Shown: positions 43,538-51,720, counted from the first letter of the stretch. The stretch is 60,883 nucleotides of DNA from Frankiaceae bacterium (GCA_016650445.1 JAENVS010000049.1:1-60883), one strand, 5' to 3'. Notes: a model not told the origin generated them from the letters alone. Made by a program: numbers and translations.

Positions 43538-45491
43538 GGGAGCGAACCGCCTCGACGATCCTGGTCACCGCCTCGTCGACCGGGATGCCGTTGTCCTGGG
43601 TCCCGTCGCGGAAGCGGAAGCTGACCGCACCGGCCGCGATGTCGTCGGCTCCGGCGATGAGCATGAACGGCACCTTGGCCTTCTGCGCGTTGCGGATCTT
43701 CTTCTGCATCCGGTCGTCGGACACGTCGACCTCGATGCGGATCCCCTGCGCCTTGAGCTTCGTGGCGACGTCCTCGAGGTAGCCGTTGAAGTCCTCGTGC
43801 ACCGGGATGCCGATGACCTGGACCGGCGCGAGCCAGGCCGGGAACGCGCCCGCGTAGTGCTCGACGAGCACCCCGATGAAACGCTCGATCGAGCCGAACT
43901 TCGCCGAGTGGATCATCACCGGCTGCTGGCGGGTGCCGTCCGCAGCCTGGTACTCCAGCTCGAAGCCTTTGGGCTGGTTGAAGTCGTACTGGATCGTCGA
44001 CATCTGCCAGGTGCGGCCGATCGCGTCCTTGGCCTGCACCGAGATCTTCGGCCCGTAGAACGCCGCGCCGCCCGGATCGGCGACGAGCTCGAGCCCGCTG
44101 TCGACGGCGCACTGCTCCAGCACCGCGGTGGCGGTCGCCCAGTCCTCCTCGGAGCCCACGAACTTGTCCGGGTTCGCGTCGTCTCGGGTGGACAGCTCGA
44201 GGTAGAAGTCGTCGATCCCGAAGTCGCGCAGCAGTGAGAGCACGAAGCTCAACAAGTGCTTGACCTCGTCGGGTGCCTGCTCGGGTGTGCAGTAGGAGTG
44301 CGAGTCGTCCTGGGTCAGCCCGCGCACGCGGGTGAGGCCGTGCACAACGCCGGACTTCTCGAAGCGGTAGACGGTCCCGAACTCGAACAACCGCATCGGC
44401 AGGTCGCGGTAGGACCGGCCGCGCGACTTGTAGATCAGGTTGTGCATCGGGCAGTTCATGGCCTTGAGGTAGTAGTCCGCGCCCTCCATCTGCATGGGCG
44501 GGAACATCGTGTCCGCGTAGTACGGCAGGTGGCCGGACGTCTCGAACAAGCCCTGCTTGGAGATGTGCGGCGTACCGACGTAGTCGAACCCCTCCTCGAT
44601 GTGCCGCCGCCGTACGTAGTCCTCCATCTCGCGCTTCAGCACCCCGCCCTTGGGGTGGAAGACGGCCAGCCCGGAGCCGATCTCGTCGGGGAAGGAGAAC
44701 AAGTCGAGCTCCGCGCCGAGCCGCCGGTGGTCGCGCTTCTCGGCCTCCTCGAGCAGGTGCAGGTGCGCCTTCAGCGCGTCCTTGCTCTCCCACGCGGTGC
44801 CGTAGATGCGCTGCAGCTGCGGGTTCTTCTCATCACCGCGCCAGTAGGCGGCCGCACTGCGCATGAGCTTGTACGCCGGGATGTCGCGCGTGGTCGGCAG
44901 GTGCGGACCGCGGCACAGGTCCTTCCACACGGTGGCGTCGCCGACGAGGTTGTCGTAGATGGTGAGCTCGGCGCCGCCGACCTCGACGTCGGCGCCCTCT
45001 CCGCCGGCGCCGCCGGCGCCCTTGAGGCCGATGAGCTCGAGCTTGAACGTCTCGTGCTCGAGCTCCTTGCGGGCGTCGACCTCGGCCACGACGCGACGGG
45101 AGAAGCGCTGCCGCTGGCGGGTGATGTCGCTCATCTTCTTCTCGATGGCGACGAGGTCGTCGGGGGTGAAGGGCCGCTCGGGCAGGAAGTCGTAGTAGAA
45201 GCCGTCCTTGATGGGCGGCCCGATCCCGAGCAGGGTCCCCGGGAACAGCTCCTGCACCGCCTGCGCCAGGACATGCGCTGCCGAGTGCCGCAGCACCGCG
45301 CGCCCGTCGTCGCTGCCGTAGGGGACGGCTTCGACGGAGTCGCCGGCGACGACGACGTGCGCGAGGTCACGCAGCTCACCGTTGATCCGGGCGACCGCGG
45401 TGTCCTTGATGCCTTGCTCGCGCAGCAGGTCACCGGCCGTTCGCCCTGCGCCGTCCGCCGGGACGGTCAGGGCGGAGACGGGCTCGGACAC
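43530..45491 (-). CDS. thrS: Threonyl-tRNA synthetase
   Basis: The 653-residue enzyme has an N-terminal TGS domain, editing domain with [11 protein letters not shown], class II core ([29 protein letters not shown]) and a C-terminal anticodon domain. Length normal. Proximal gene of the thrS-HIT-pgsA-patA-pimA cluster, although the EF-G-like gene interrupts that string here. Confidence 0.97.
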   Translation of the reverse strand: MSEPVSALTVPADGAGRTAGDLLREQGIKDTAVARINGELRDLAHVVVAGDSVEAVPYGSDDGRAVLRHSAAHVLAQAVQELFPGTLLGIGPPIKDGFYYDFLPERPFTPDDLVAIEKKMSDITRQRQRFSRRVVAEVDARKELEHETFKLELIGLKGAGGAGGEGADVEVGGAELTIYDNLVGDATVWKDLCRGPHLPTTRDIPAYKLMRSAAAYWRGDEKNPQLQRIYGTAWESKDALKAHLHLLEEAEKRDHRRLGAELDLFSFPDEIGSGLAVFHPKGGVLKREMEDYVRRRHIEEGFDYVGTPHISKQGLFETSGHLPYYADTMFPPMQMEGADYYLKAMNCPMHNLIYKSRGRSYRDLPMRLFEFGTVYRFEKSGVVHGLTRVRGLTQDDSHSYCTPEQAPDEVKHLLSFVLSLLRDFGIDDFYLELSTRDDANPDKFVGSEEDWATATAVLEQCAVDSGLELVADPGGAAFYGPKISVQAKDAIGRTWQMSTIQYDFNQPKGFELEYQAADGTRQQPVMIHSAKFGSIERFIGVLVEHYAGAFPAWLAPVQVIGIPVHEDFNGYLEDVATKLKAQGIRIEVDVSDDRMQKKIRNAQKAKVPFMLIAGADDIAAGAVSFRFRDGTQDNGIPVDEAVTRIVEAVRSRV

Positions 45492-45571
45492 GGGAGGGCT
45501 CCAGCTGCAGCGGCGGTCGGGACCACGAGCCTATCGGCGCGCGCCCAACCGGTTACCGCCGCTGGAAGGCG

Positions 45572-45733
45572 TCAGACGCGAGCGCTGCGGCCCTTGAAGA
45601 TGGAGTACCCGCCGGGGCCGACCAAGCAGGCCGCGACGATCAGCACGATGCCCAGGATGATCTGGCCCTGGAGCAACTGGACGACGCCGACGACGGCGAG
45701 GACAACGGCAACGATCCACAGGAGGAAGTTCAT
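45572..45733 (-). CDS. GPGG-motif small membrane protein
   Basis: A 53-residue protein, too short for most gene callers. It starts MNFLLWIVAVVLAVVGVVQL, has two hydrophobic segments, and the sequence CLVGPGGYSIFKGRS near its end that matches the small GPGG-motif membrane peptides common in actinobacteria. Function unknown. GGAGAAGG lies just before its ATG. Confidence 0.85.
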   Translation of the reverse strand: MNFLLWIVAVVLAVVGVVQLLQGQIILGIVLIVAACLVGPGGYSIFKGRSARV

Positions 45734-45929
45734 GCCTTCTCCTTACCCACTGTGACAGGGGTTCACTCCAGCGCCACCAGGAAGTCAGGCCCGCCGGCGG
45801 CTGAGTTCAGGGCGTTCGCCTCTGGCCCTCGCACGTGACCGCAGACATGGTGGCAGTCGCGGGAGCCGCCGGACTTCCCAGCTGACCCGCGGGGACGTGC
45901 ACCATGACAGCAACAGCGAGGAGGCCACC

Positions 45930-46280
45930 ATGACGCTCATCCATCCGTCCCCGGTCCCGGTGCTGCTCTCAGAGCGGCTGATCGATGACATGCCGTGGGA
46001 GCCGCTACCCGGCTCGCCGGGCGTACGCGTCAAGCAGATCTGCACCAACGCGAGCTGGGCCACCGGGCTGCTGCAGCTCACACCGGGAGCGCACGAGGCT
46101 ACCCACGTCCACACCGACAGCGAGCACCACCTGTGGGTCCTCGCCGGGTCCGCGCAGTACGAGGACACGCACCTCGGCGTCGGCAGCTACCTGCACGTGC
46201 CGGCCGGGCTGCGCCACTCGTTCGTCGACGAGGGAAACGGCTGCACCATGTTCTACGTGTGCAGCACTCCGTCGGAGTAG
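45930..46280 (+). CDS. Cupin-domain protein
   Basis: The ATG at 45930 behind GAGGAGG gives 116 residues. A single cupin barrel is shown by THVHTDSEHHLWVLAG and GSYLHVPAGLRHSF, with His/Glu metal ligands. Could be a small dioxygenase, isomerase or sensor; substrate unknown. It stands alone between the GPGG gene and tRNA-Val(CAC). Confidence 0.88.
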   Translation: MTLIHPSPVPVLLSERLIDDMPWEPLPGSPGVRVKQICTNASWATGLLQLTPGAHEATHVHTDSEHHLWVLAGSAQYEDTHLGVGSYLHVPAGLRHSFVDEGNGCTMFYVCSTPSE

Positions 46281-46301
46281 AGATCCGGCGAGGTCGCGCC
46301 T

Positions 46302-46343
46302 GGGGTGGGCGTAACGGGGTGGGCGTAACGGGGTGGGCGTAAC
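46302..46343. repeat. Three tandem 14-bp copies of the tRNA-Val(CAC) 3' end
   Basis: GGGGTGGGCGTAAC is repeated exactly at 46302-46315, 46316-46329 and 46330-46343. The last copy forms the 3' acceptor end of the minus-strand tRNA-Val(CAC), so two extra partial acceptor ends lie just downstream of the tRNA in its transcript. Confidence 0.93.
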
Positions 46344-46407
46344 AGGACTCGAACCTGTGACCTCACGCGTGTGAAGCGTGCGCTCTAACCAACTGAGCTA
46401 TACGCCC
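46335..46407 (-). tRNA. tRNA-Val (anticodon CAC)
   Basis: Seven-base acceptor arms (GGGCGTA and TACGCCC) pair fully. The anticodon stem CACGC/GCGTG carries loop TTCACAC with anticodon CAC, reading GUG codons. The T loop GGTTCGAGTCC is normal. No CCA is encoded in the gene. Confidence 0.96.
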
Positions 46408-46424
46408 GAAGGACCGGCGGCAGA

Positions 46425-46829
46425 CTACCCGAACGAGCCCAGCAACCGGTCGACGACGTCGTACCGACGAGCGGCGATGACAGCGGCGATCAGCAGCACG
46501 ATCCCGCCCACCGTGACCGCCGCGGTGTGGACCGGCCGCCGCTGCGCGGCCTGCCAGGCAATGCGTCCCTGCGCGAGCATCCGGGCTCGCCATCGATCGG
46601 CCCACGCGAACTCCGTCGACCAGATGTAGAGACCGAGCAGCATCGGCGGGATCGTGAGCGGACCCGGCAGCACGACGAGGACCAGGCCGAGGGCGATGAA
46701 GAAGAGCCCGGCGACGAAGACCAGCGTCTTCCACAGCCAGCCGCCCGCTCGGGTGGACCGCAGCTGAGCCCTGACACTGGCAGGGGGGACACCGGCAGGG
46801 GGGACACCGGCAGGGGGGAGATCCGACAC
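46425..46829 (-). CDS. PGPGW-type transmembrane protein (TIGR02611-like)
   Basis: The 134-residue protein has a Pro/Ala repeat at the N-terminus (PPAGV twice then PPASV), two membrane helices with the conserved LPGPLTIPPMLLGLYIWS loop, and a third helix near the C-terminus. The family is small actinobacterial membrane proteins of unknown function. A 15-bp DNA repeat makes the N-terminal repeat. Confidence 0.85.
   Translation of the reverse strand: MSDLPPAGVPPAGVPPASVRAQLRSTRAGGWLWKTLVFVAGLFFIALGLVLVVLPGPLTIPPMLLGLYIWSTEFAWADRWRARMLAQGRIAWQAAQRRPVHTAAVTVGGIVLLIAAVIAARRYDVVDRLLGSFG
46779..46820. repeat. 15-bp in-frame tandem repeat
   Basis: GGCAGGGGGGACACC occurs at 46779-46793 and 46794-46808, with a third partial copy to about 46820. 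Each unit encodes five residues (PPAGV/PPASV) near the start of the minus-strand PGPGW-type gene, so copy number can vary without a frameshift. Confidence 0.85.
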
Positions 46830-47061
46830 CGGCCCATCCTGCCCGGTCGAGTACGGATCGGCAGCCGTCCGTCAAGGGTGGTTCCAGATGCGCCCGTAAG
46901 GACCTAGAGTCCGGCCCGTCCCGTTCTGCCCAGCACGCGCGGGACGGCTATGAGCGTTTGCTCGGCGCCGAACGGCTCGGCCCGGTTAGAGATGCCTCTG
47001 AGGGGGGACCCCTAGGGGCAGCACGGGTCGACCGGCCCGGCACCTGCAGGAGGTAAGGCAC

Positions 47062-47502
47062 ATGACGCCCCGCTCCAGCTCAGTGAGCACCGAGCTCCAG
47101 TTGCGCCTCGTCGTTCCCGGCGCCGCCTCGCTCCCTGTTCGCGCCGGCCTGCGGTACGACGTCACCGACCCCTACGCGGTCCAGGTCGCCTTCCACACCG
47201 GCAACGGCAGTGACAGCGAGATCGTCGAGTGGACCTTCGCCCGCCAGCTCCTGACCGACGGTGTGACTGCACCGGTCGGCGAGGGCGATGTCCAGGTGTG
47301 GCCGTCGGCCAGCGCCGGTCTCCCGGTCGTGTGCCTGTCGCTGTCCTCCCCCTCCGGCAAGGCCCTGTTCGAGGTGCCGGTGCCCGAGCTCGTCGACTTC
47401 CTCGGCCAGACCTACGCCACCGTCCCGACCGGCGGGGAGAGTCAGCACGTCGACGTCGAGGCAGCGCTCGCCCTGCTGCTCTGGGCCGAGCCCGAGACCT
47501 GA
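47062..47502 (+). CDS. ssgB: SsgA/SsgB-family sporulation and cell-division regulator
   Basis: The 146-residue protein has the SsgA-like fold with VPVRAGLRYDVTDPYAVQVAF and VEWTFARQLL. SsgB-type proteins guide FtsZ placement in sporulating actinomycetes. The ATG is preceded by GCAGGAGGTAAGG, a strong site. SsgB is the most conserved branch, but ssgB versus another ssgA-like member is not settled. The presence suggests a mycelial or sporulating ancestry. Confidence 0.88.
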   Translation: MTPRSSSVSTELQLRLVVPGAASLPVRAGLRYDVTDPYAVQVAFHTGNGSDSEIVEWTFARQLLTDGVTAPVGEGDVQVWPSASAGLPVVCLSLSSPSGKALFEVPVPELVDFLGQTYATVPTGGESQHVDVEAALALLLWAEPET

Positions 47503-47589
47503 GCCACCCGCCGGTTCTCAGCCGGGCCGAAGCGGGCCTGTCTGCTAATGTTCCGCCCTGTTGCGCGGGCCGAATCCGGCCGGTGACAC

Positions 47590-47662
47590 GCGGACGTGGC
47601 TCAGTTGGTAGAGCACAACCTTGCCAAGGTTGGGGTCGCGGGTTCGAATCCCGTCGTCCGCT
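47590..47662 (+). tRNA. tRNA-Gly (anticodon GCC)
   Basis: Acceptor arms GCGGACG/CGTCCGC pair. The anticodon stem CAACC/GGTTG carries loop TTGCCAA with anticodon GCC. The T loop GGTTCGAATCC is normal. First of three closely spaced plus-strand tRNA genes. Confidence 0.96.
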
Positions 47663-47709
47663 CGGAAGGCGCCGTCCGGCGTCTCTCGCTGGTACCGGTT
47701 CCCGGTCCC

Positions 47710-47781
47710 GGCCGGGTGGCCGAGTGGCTTAGGCAAGGGCCTGCAAAGCCCTGTACGCGGGTTCGATTCCCGCCCCGGCCT
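47710..47781 (+). tRNA. tRNA-Cys (anticodon GCA)
   Basis: Acceptor arms GGCCGGG/CCCGGCC pair. Anticodon stem AGGGC/GCCCT carries loop CTGCAAA, anticodon GCA. T loop GGTTCGATTCC. Confidence 0.95.
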
Positions 47782-47818
47782 CTCCCGCCTCGGCTCCACC
47801 GACCAACTTCATACGCAC

Positions 47819-47892
47819 GGGCGATTGGCGCAGTCTGGTAGCGCGCTTCCCTGACACGGAAGAGGTCACAGGTTCAAGTCCTGTATCGCCCA
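47819..47892 (+). tRNA. tRNA-Val (anticodon GAC), integration target
   Basis: Acceptor arms GGGCGAT/ATCGCCC pair. Anticodon stem CTTCC/GGAAG carries loop CTGACAC with anticodon GAC. The 3' half is repeated at 52216-52244 and an integrase gene starts 118 bp downstream, so this gene is the attachment site of the element. The tRNA itself is intact. Confidence 0.96.
47862..47890 (+). other. Left attachment site (in tRNA-Val)
   Basis: The 29 bp run from the variable region through the T arm to the acceptor stem. It matches 52216-52244 at 28 of 29 positions. This copy keeps the tRNA sequence. Confidence 0.85.
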
Positions 47893-47950
47893 CACAAAAG
47901 CCCAGGTCAGCGGTGGTGTAGCAACCTTGACGAGGGTGGCAGCGTCGGTC

Positions 47951-47984
47951 ATGACCGCAAAATGACCGCAAGCCTGCGGTCGTT
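47951..47984. repeat. Direct and inverted repeats upstream of the integrase
   Basis: ATGACCGCAA occurs twice in direct order (47951-47960 and 47962-47971). The second pairs with TGCGGTCGTT at 47975-47984 as a near-perfect 10-bp inverted repeat. These lie between the attachment site and int, where arm-type integrase or excisionase sites and the int promoter are usual. A terminator is an alternative. Confidence 0.5.
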
Positions 47985-48010
47985 TTCGACGGCTGACAGG
48001 AGCACGTTCC

Positions 48011-49180
48011 ATGGCCAGTGCCTGGCAAAAGGACCGCGCCAACGCGCGTGGTCAGGTCCGCGGCACGGTGTACTTCCGAGACCGTGACACCGGCGAGACG
48101 ATCACCGACGGCACCTACCCCAAGAAGATCGCCGGCGAGCGGGTCCGCACTCTGCTGACCCAGCTCGACGACCCTGGCTTCACCAACCCCAAGCTGGGCC
48201 GGGAGCCGTTCCGGATCTACGCCGAGAAGTGGTTCGCCGCCCGGCCCGTGATGGCCTCGACGAAGAAGGTCCGCTCCTACCTGGACTCGCAGTTGCTGCC
48301 GGCCTTCGGCGACATCCCGCTGATGAGGATCGACCGGTTCCTGGTGCAGGAATGGGTCGAGCGCCTGGTGGACCCCGACGACCCGGACGCCAAGCCGTAC
48401 GCGCCCGAGTCGATCCACTCCTACTACGCGACGCTGTCGACGATCATGAAGTACGCCGCGCTCGACCGGCACATCCCGGTGAGCCGGATCGGCAAGGGCA
48501 CCGTGACGCTGCCCGGCAACGGCCTCGACATCCGGGTCTTCCTGACGCTGGACCAGGTCGAGGAGTTCCTGGCCCTGGCCGCGACCCAGAGCCCGTACTG
48601 GTACCCGATGATCAAGCTCGTGGCCGAGACAGGGCTGCGGTGGGGCGAGGCGGCGGGTCTGCCAGTGCAGAACCTCGACCTGCGGCGCGGGTCGGTGCTG
48701 ATCAACCAGAGCCTGAAGCTCGACGGGCGAGGGAACTGGACGATCGGTCTGCCCAAGGGCGGGCGGTGGCGGCGGCTCGGGCTGGACGAGGGAACCGTCG
48801 ATGCCCTGCGCACGCACCTGACCGAACACCCTCCGAGCACGCAGCTGCTCGGCGGCCAAACCCACGCCCTGGCCTTCACCAACCCCGACGGACGGCCGCT
48901 GGACCGCAGCAACTTCCGGCGCGACGCCTGGCGCCCGCTCGTCGACAGCATCGGCTGGCTGCCGCGCGGCCTTCGGTTCCATGATCTGCGTCATTCGCAC
49001 ATCTCGATCCTGCTGGACCTGGGCACCCCGGTTGGAGACGTGGCGAGCCGCGCCGGGCACGCCAGCGCCAAGATGACGCAGGACCGGTACGGGCACGCCA
49101 TGCCGCACGCAGACGACCGAGCCATGGACCGGCTCGCGGCGGCCAAGGCCGCCCGTCGCGGGCTGCGGGTGGTGTCGTAG
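48011..49180 (+). CDS. int: Tyrosine recombinase (integrase)
   Basis: The 389-residue protein has an N-terminal SAM-like core-binding domain (about 60-160) and a catalytic domain with R210 (GLRWGE), H324 and R327 (HDLRHSH), H350 (AGHAS) and Y360 (QDRYGHAM). The catalytic set looks complete, so it may be active. It starts 118 bp after the tRNA behind ACAGGAG. This is the usual layout of integrases that use tRNA 3' ends. Confidence 0.96.
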   Translation: MASAWQKDRANARGQVRGTVYFRDRDTGETITDGTYPKKIAGERVRTLLTQLDDPGFTNPKLGREPFRIYAEKWFAARPVMASTKKVRSYLDSQLLPAFGDIPLMRIDRFLVQEWVERLVDPDDPDAKPYAPESIHSYYATLSTIMKYAALDRHIPVSRIGKGTVTLPGNGLDIRVFLTLDQVEEFLALAATQSPYWYPMIKLVAETGLRWGEAAGLPVQNLDLRRGSVLINQSLKLDGRGNWTIGLPKGGRWRRLGLDEGTVDALRTHLTEHPPSTQLLGGQTHALAFTNPDGRPLDRSNFRRDAWRPLVDSIGWLPRGLRFHDLRHSHISILLDLGTPVGDVASRAGHASAKMTQDRYGHAMPHADDRAMDRLAAAKAARRGLRVVS

Positions 49181-49189
49181 TCCCGCTGG

Positions 49190-49600
49190 TCAGATCCGGA
49201 CGGCAGTGATCGGTCGAGGGGTGGAGACCCGGACCATGTCGTCGGGGTCGCTGGTGAGGACCACGATCTCATCGCCGGTGAGGGTGTCGATCACGGCCCC
49301 GGTGTGGGCGTCGGCGACGCTGACTCCCGTTCGGTTCACGATGCCCGCTGCGTGGTTCGCGGTCGGCCCGTCGAGTGCGGCATCCACTACCCGGTAGCGG
49401 TTGATGGCTGCTGCGTCCGGTACGGAGCGGTCCCAGCCGGCCTCGACCCGCACGGCCGTGGCGACCACGACCCTGGCCGGTGTCGCCTTGCGGCGGCGGA
49501 CGACAACGCCAGCCAGGTGCGCCACGACGACCCGGTGCTTGGGGTGCGTCGCATCGGCGAGCGCCCTGACGGCCTCGTTGTCGAGCAGGACGGTCCTCAC
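49190..49600 (-). CDS. PIN-domain protein, probable VapC-type toxin
   Basis: The 136-residue protein has acidic residues fitting a PIN nuclease: D7 (VLLDNEAV), E53 (RVEAGW), D97 (SVADAHTG) and D118/D120 (TSDPDD). The order and spacing match VapC ribonucleases. Its start overlaps the end of the upstream RHH-type gene by 4 bp (GTGA-type junction). Toxicity is inferred from the family. Confidence 0.83.
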   Translation of the reverse strand: MRTVLLDNEAVRALADATHPKHRVVVAHLAGVVVRRRKATPARVVVATAVRVEAGWDRSVPDAAAINRYRVVDAALDGPTANHAAGIVNRTGVSVADAHTGAVIDTLTGDEIVVLTSDPDDMVRVSTPRPITAVRI

Positions 49601-50019
49601 GCGGTGTGCCGGACGGCCGCCTGCTGAGCCTCGGCCCAGAGCAGGACGTCGTCGGCGTCGGCGGCGGGATGACGCTCGAGCACCGCTGCTGCTGCCTGCT
49701 CGAGCAGGTCAGACCGGTTGGCCAGCGGCGAGTCGTCCTGGGCTGCGAGAGCGAGGGCGACCTCGGCGAGGGTGGGCCGCGCCGCGGGGTGCTGGGTGTA
49801 GTGCGCGTCGAGGGCGGCCTGCATCACGGCGGTCTCCACTGCGGCGCGGAGCGCGTTAGCGGTGAGGGTCGTCGTCGAAGCGGCGATCCCGAGCTGGTCG
49901 ACGGCGAGAGCCGCGGCATCGCGCAGGGCCGCCGGAAGACGCATCGAGGTGTTCACAGTCGACGTGTCGTCGGTGTCGAGAAGGGCGTTGATCCGGTCGA
50001 GCACGGCGAGGTCTTTCAT
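49597..50019 (-). CDS. Ribbon-helix-helix-like antitoxin partner of the PIN gene
   Basis: The ATG at 50019 gives 140 residues. The segment VNTSMRLPAALRDAAALAVD looks like a ribbon-helix-helix strand and helix. The C-terminal half is Ala/Leu-rich, with repeated acidic helices. VapB antitoxins are usually near 80 residues, so this one is long. A palindrome 10 bp upstream suggests self-repression. No clear ribosome site is seen, so the message may be leaderless. Confidence 0.68.
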   Translation of the reverse strand: MKDLAVLDRINALLDTDDTSTVNTSMRLPAALRDAAALAVDQLGIAASTTTLTANALRAAVETAVMQAALDAHYTQHPAARPTLAEVALALAAQDDSPLANRSDLLEQAAAAVLERHPAADADDVLLWAEAQQAAVRHTA

Positions 50020-50029
50020 ACGGTCAAAC

Positions 50030-50049
50030 GTACCACGCATACGTGGCAC
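50030..50049. promoter_or_regulatory. Palindromic operator upstream of the toxin-antitoxin pair
   Basis: The sequence GTACCACGCATACGTGGCAC has arms CCACG and CGTGG around CATA, extended by outer GT/AC pairs. It lies just before the ATG of the RHH-type gene, where RHH proteins typically bind to repress their own operon. Confidence 0.6.
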
Positions 50050-50114
50050 ACTATTGATTCGCTCACGGTCGCAGGAGATCATGACGCCCCGTCGCGTTCA
50101 AGGCAGGAGGAGGA

Positions 50115-50465
50115 GTGAGCGTCCCCCAGCTCGAACTCGAACAGGTCCACACCGACCTGCAGCCGGTCGCCCGTCTCGCCCTCACCGCCGCGCAGATCCC
50201 GGCTCTGACCTTCGCGCCGTACGACGACGAGCTGGGCCCCGGGGTGCAGGCCTTCCTGCAGCTCGAGCAGGGCACCTTCCGGCTCTGGAAAAGCAGCACC
50301 GACCCCGCTGGTCGGACCCTCGTCGTGCTGGCCAGTCCCGGCGAACCGATAGCCCAGGTGACAGCACTCCTCGGGGCGCTGGACCTACCTGGGCACGTGC
50401 TGGTGCAGCTGTGGAACGGCCAGCGCTGGCTCACGGGCGCCAACGCAGCGACTTCAGCCGCCTGA
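50115..50465 (+). CDS. Hypothetical protein
   Basis: A GTG start behind GGCAGGAGG gives 116 residues. It looks like an alpha/beta protein with alternating strands (GTFRLWKSSTDPAG, RTLVVLASPG, HVLVQLWNGQRW). No family recognised. It diverges from the toxin-antitoxin pair and converges on the HTH gene, so it is probably its own unit inside the element. Confidence 0.65.
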   Translation: MSVPQLELEQVHTDLQPVARLALTAAQIPALTFAPYDDELGPGVQAFLQLEQGTFRLWKSSTDPAGRTLVVLASPGEPIAQVTALLGALDLPGHVLVQLWNGQRWLTGANAATSAA

Positions 50466-50507
50466 CACCGGAAAAGTTCCCAAGGGCCTTCGGGTCGCTC
50501 ACTCGGC

Positions 50508-50681
50508 TCAGGCGGTGTACTGCCGGTCGATGTAGTGCTGGATGTCGGAGGCCTTGAAGCGCAGGCTGCGCCCGTTGAAGCGCACGGTCGGGAACCTGCC
50601 GCGCTGCACCTGCGCGTAGAGCCAGGCCTTGGAGACCTTCAAAATCGCAGACACCTCGTCGGGCGTGAGCAGTTCCTCCAA
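50508..50681 (-). CDS. Excisionase-like helix-turn-helix protein
   Basis: A 57-residue protein from a TTG at 50681; a TAA lies just upstream, so the start must be close. LTPDEVSAILKVSKAWLYAQ and GRFPTVRFNGRSLRFKASDI are the typical AlpA/Xis-type winged helix. Such proteins often direct excision by integrases. It lies 34 bp downstream of whiB on the same strand. Too short for a standard gene call. Confidence 0.82.
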   Translation of the reverse strand: MEELLTPDEVSAILKVSKAWLYAQVQRGRFPTVRFNGRSLRFKASDIQHYIDRQYTA

Positions 50682-50715
50682 AGAGCGGCTCTGGGCTTAC
50701 GTGTCCGGAGGTCGG

Positions 50716-50964
50716 TCATGCCGCGTTCCGAAGCATCACGGCGCGTTGCTCCTCGGTCGTCCCGCCCCAGATGCCCCACGGGTCTTCGTGATCGAGGGCG
50801 TTCTGCAGGCACTGCCCGCGGACGGGACACTGCGCGCACAGGGCCAGGGCGGCTGCTACCTCACTGCGTCGCGTTCGCTTGCCGGGATGAAACGCGTCAG
50901 GGTTGATCGGACGGGTGACGCACAGGGCCTGGCGGACCCACCTCTCCGGAGTCAGTGAGGTCAT
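50716..50964 (-). CDS. WhiB-family iron-sulfur regulator on the element
   Basis: The 82-residue protein has four Cys (C15, C43, C46, C52; the last three as CxxCx5C) for a [4Fe-4S] cluster, the GIWGG turn (64-68), but few basic residues after it. WhiB proteins bind sigma-factor region 4 or DNA. Phage and mobile WhiB versions can take over host control. Its ATG overlaps the upstream 27-codon gene (ATGA). Which chromosomal WhiB it resembles cannot be judged here. Confidence 0.92.
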   Translation of the reverse strand: MTSLTPERWVRQALCVTRPINPDAFHPGKRTRRSEVAAALALCAQCPVRGQCLQNALDHEDPWGIWGGTTEEQRAVMLRNAA

Positions 50965-51044
50965 GCCATCACGGCCACGACGAGGACCAAGACCGAGGCG
51001 AGCTCGCGCAGGACCGACGGCACTACAACCGTGTCCATCGTCAT
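50961..51044 (-). CDS. 27-residue microprotein gene with ATGA overlaps at both ends
   Basis: An ATG at 51044 overlaps the stop of the 153-residue gene (ATGA), and its own TGA (50963-50961) overlaps the whiB ATG in the same way. The peptide is MTMDTVVVPSVLRELASVLV followed by LVVAVMA: a polar start and a hydrophobic end that could span or lie on the membrane. It can serve as a coupler for whiB translation, a leader peptide, or a real microprotein. The double overlap argues it is translated. Confidence 0.65.
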   Translation of the reverse strand: MTMDTVVVPSVLRELASVLVLVVAVMA

Positions 51045-51502
51045 CTGCTCCGCCCTCGGCGAACCTGGGGCGTCGGCGGGCCACGGTAAGGGTCGGGAGT
51101 CGCGAACCCCTCATCGTGCAGCCCGAGCCCGAGTGCCGGCGACGTGAGCCAGGAACGCTCGCTGAAGGGCTTGTCGACCACGGTCTGCTGTCGCCGCGCC
51201 CGTGCCCGGCTGACGTCCCAGCACGCCCCGGGCAGGGCCGTGACCGAGGCCCAGTCGTCTGGGGTGATGCCATGCGCGAGGCCGGCCGCGTAGAGGTCGG
51301 CGAGTAGTGCTGCGGCCGCTTCACCGATGACGTCGAGGGCCTTGCCGGTCTCGGCCACGATCTTGTCCTGGGCCAGCTTCCGCAGCTGGTCAACTTCCTT
51401 CACGTCGACGCCCGCTGCAGACCCGGCGGGCTCGTCGGCTCTCGCCCGCGGCTGGAGCGGGGAAGGGTCCTCGACGTACGCGCCAAAGTCCTGTGACGTC
51501 AT
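51041..51502 (-). CDS. Hypothetical element protein upstream of the WhiB unit
   Basis: The ATG at 51502 gives 153 residues. The N-terminus is acidic and Pro-rich, then a helical segment (VDVKEVDQLRKLAQDKIVAE) and a second half rich in Trp and Pro. No family recognised. Its TGA overlaps the microprotein ATG. It is the first gene of the unit with the microprotein, whiB and the excisionase-like gene. Confidence 0.65.
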   Translation of the reverse strand: MTSQDFGAYVEDPSPLQPRARADEPAGSAAGVDVKEVDQLRKLAQDKIVAETGKALDVIGEAAAALLADLYAAGLAHGITPDDWASVTALPGACWDVSRARARRQQTVVDKPFSERSWLTSPALGLGLHDEGFATPDPYRGPPTPQVRRGRSR

Positions 51503-51671
51503 CGCACCAACCCTTCGTCGGCTGGCCGCGCGGTGCGGCCGGCTACGTGAGGTAGGTGCGATCAACCGGCCTTGTGCGACAGGCCGCCCTCGACTCTTCC
51601 GGGCTTGGACTCTTGCCCGTGAGCCCGCGCTCGGGCGAACGAGTCTTGCCCGCGACCCGCCGGTCGCGCCG

Positions 51672-51720
51672 CAATCGGGGACCGAGCCGGGCGCGCAGCG
51701 GACGGTTCGGTCCCCGATTG
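51672..51720. repeat. Large dyad between divergent element genes
   Basis: CAATCGGGGACCGA at 51672-51685 has a perfect inverted partner at 51707-51720; a G-T wobble and two more pairs extend it to 17 bp with a 15-nt loop. It lies in the divergent region between the 153-residue gene (minus) and the XRE remnant (plus). It could be a regulator-binding dyad, a terminator for read-through, or an origin-like hairpin. Confidence 0.72.

Noticed and set aside
45785..46168. 127-codon minus-strand frame opposite the cupin gene
   Set aside because: The plus-strand cupin has a ribosome site and recognisable motifs; the minus frame has neither.
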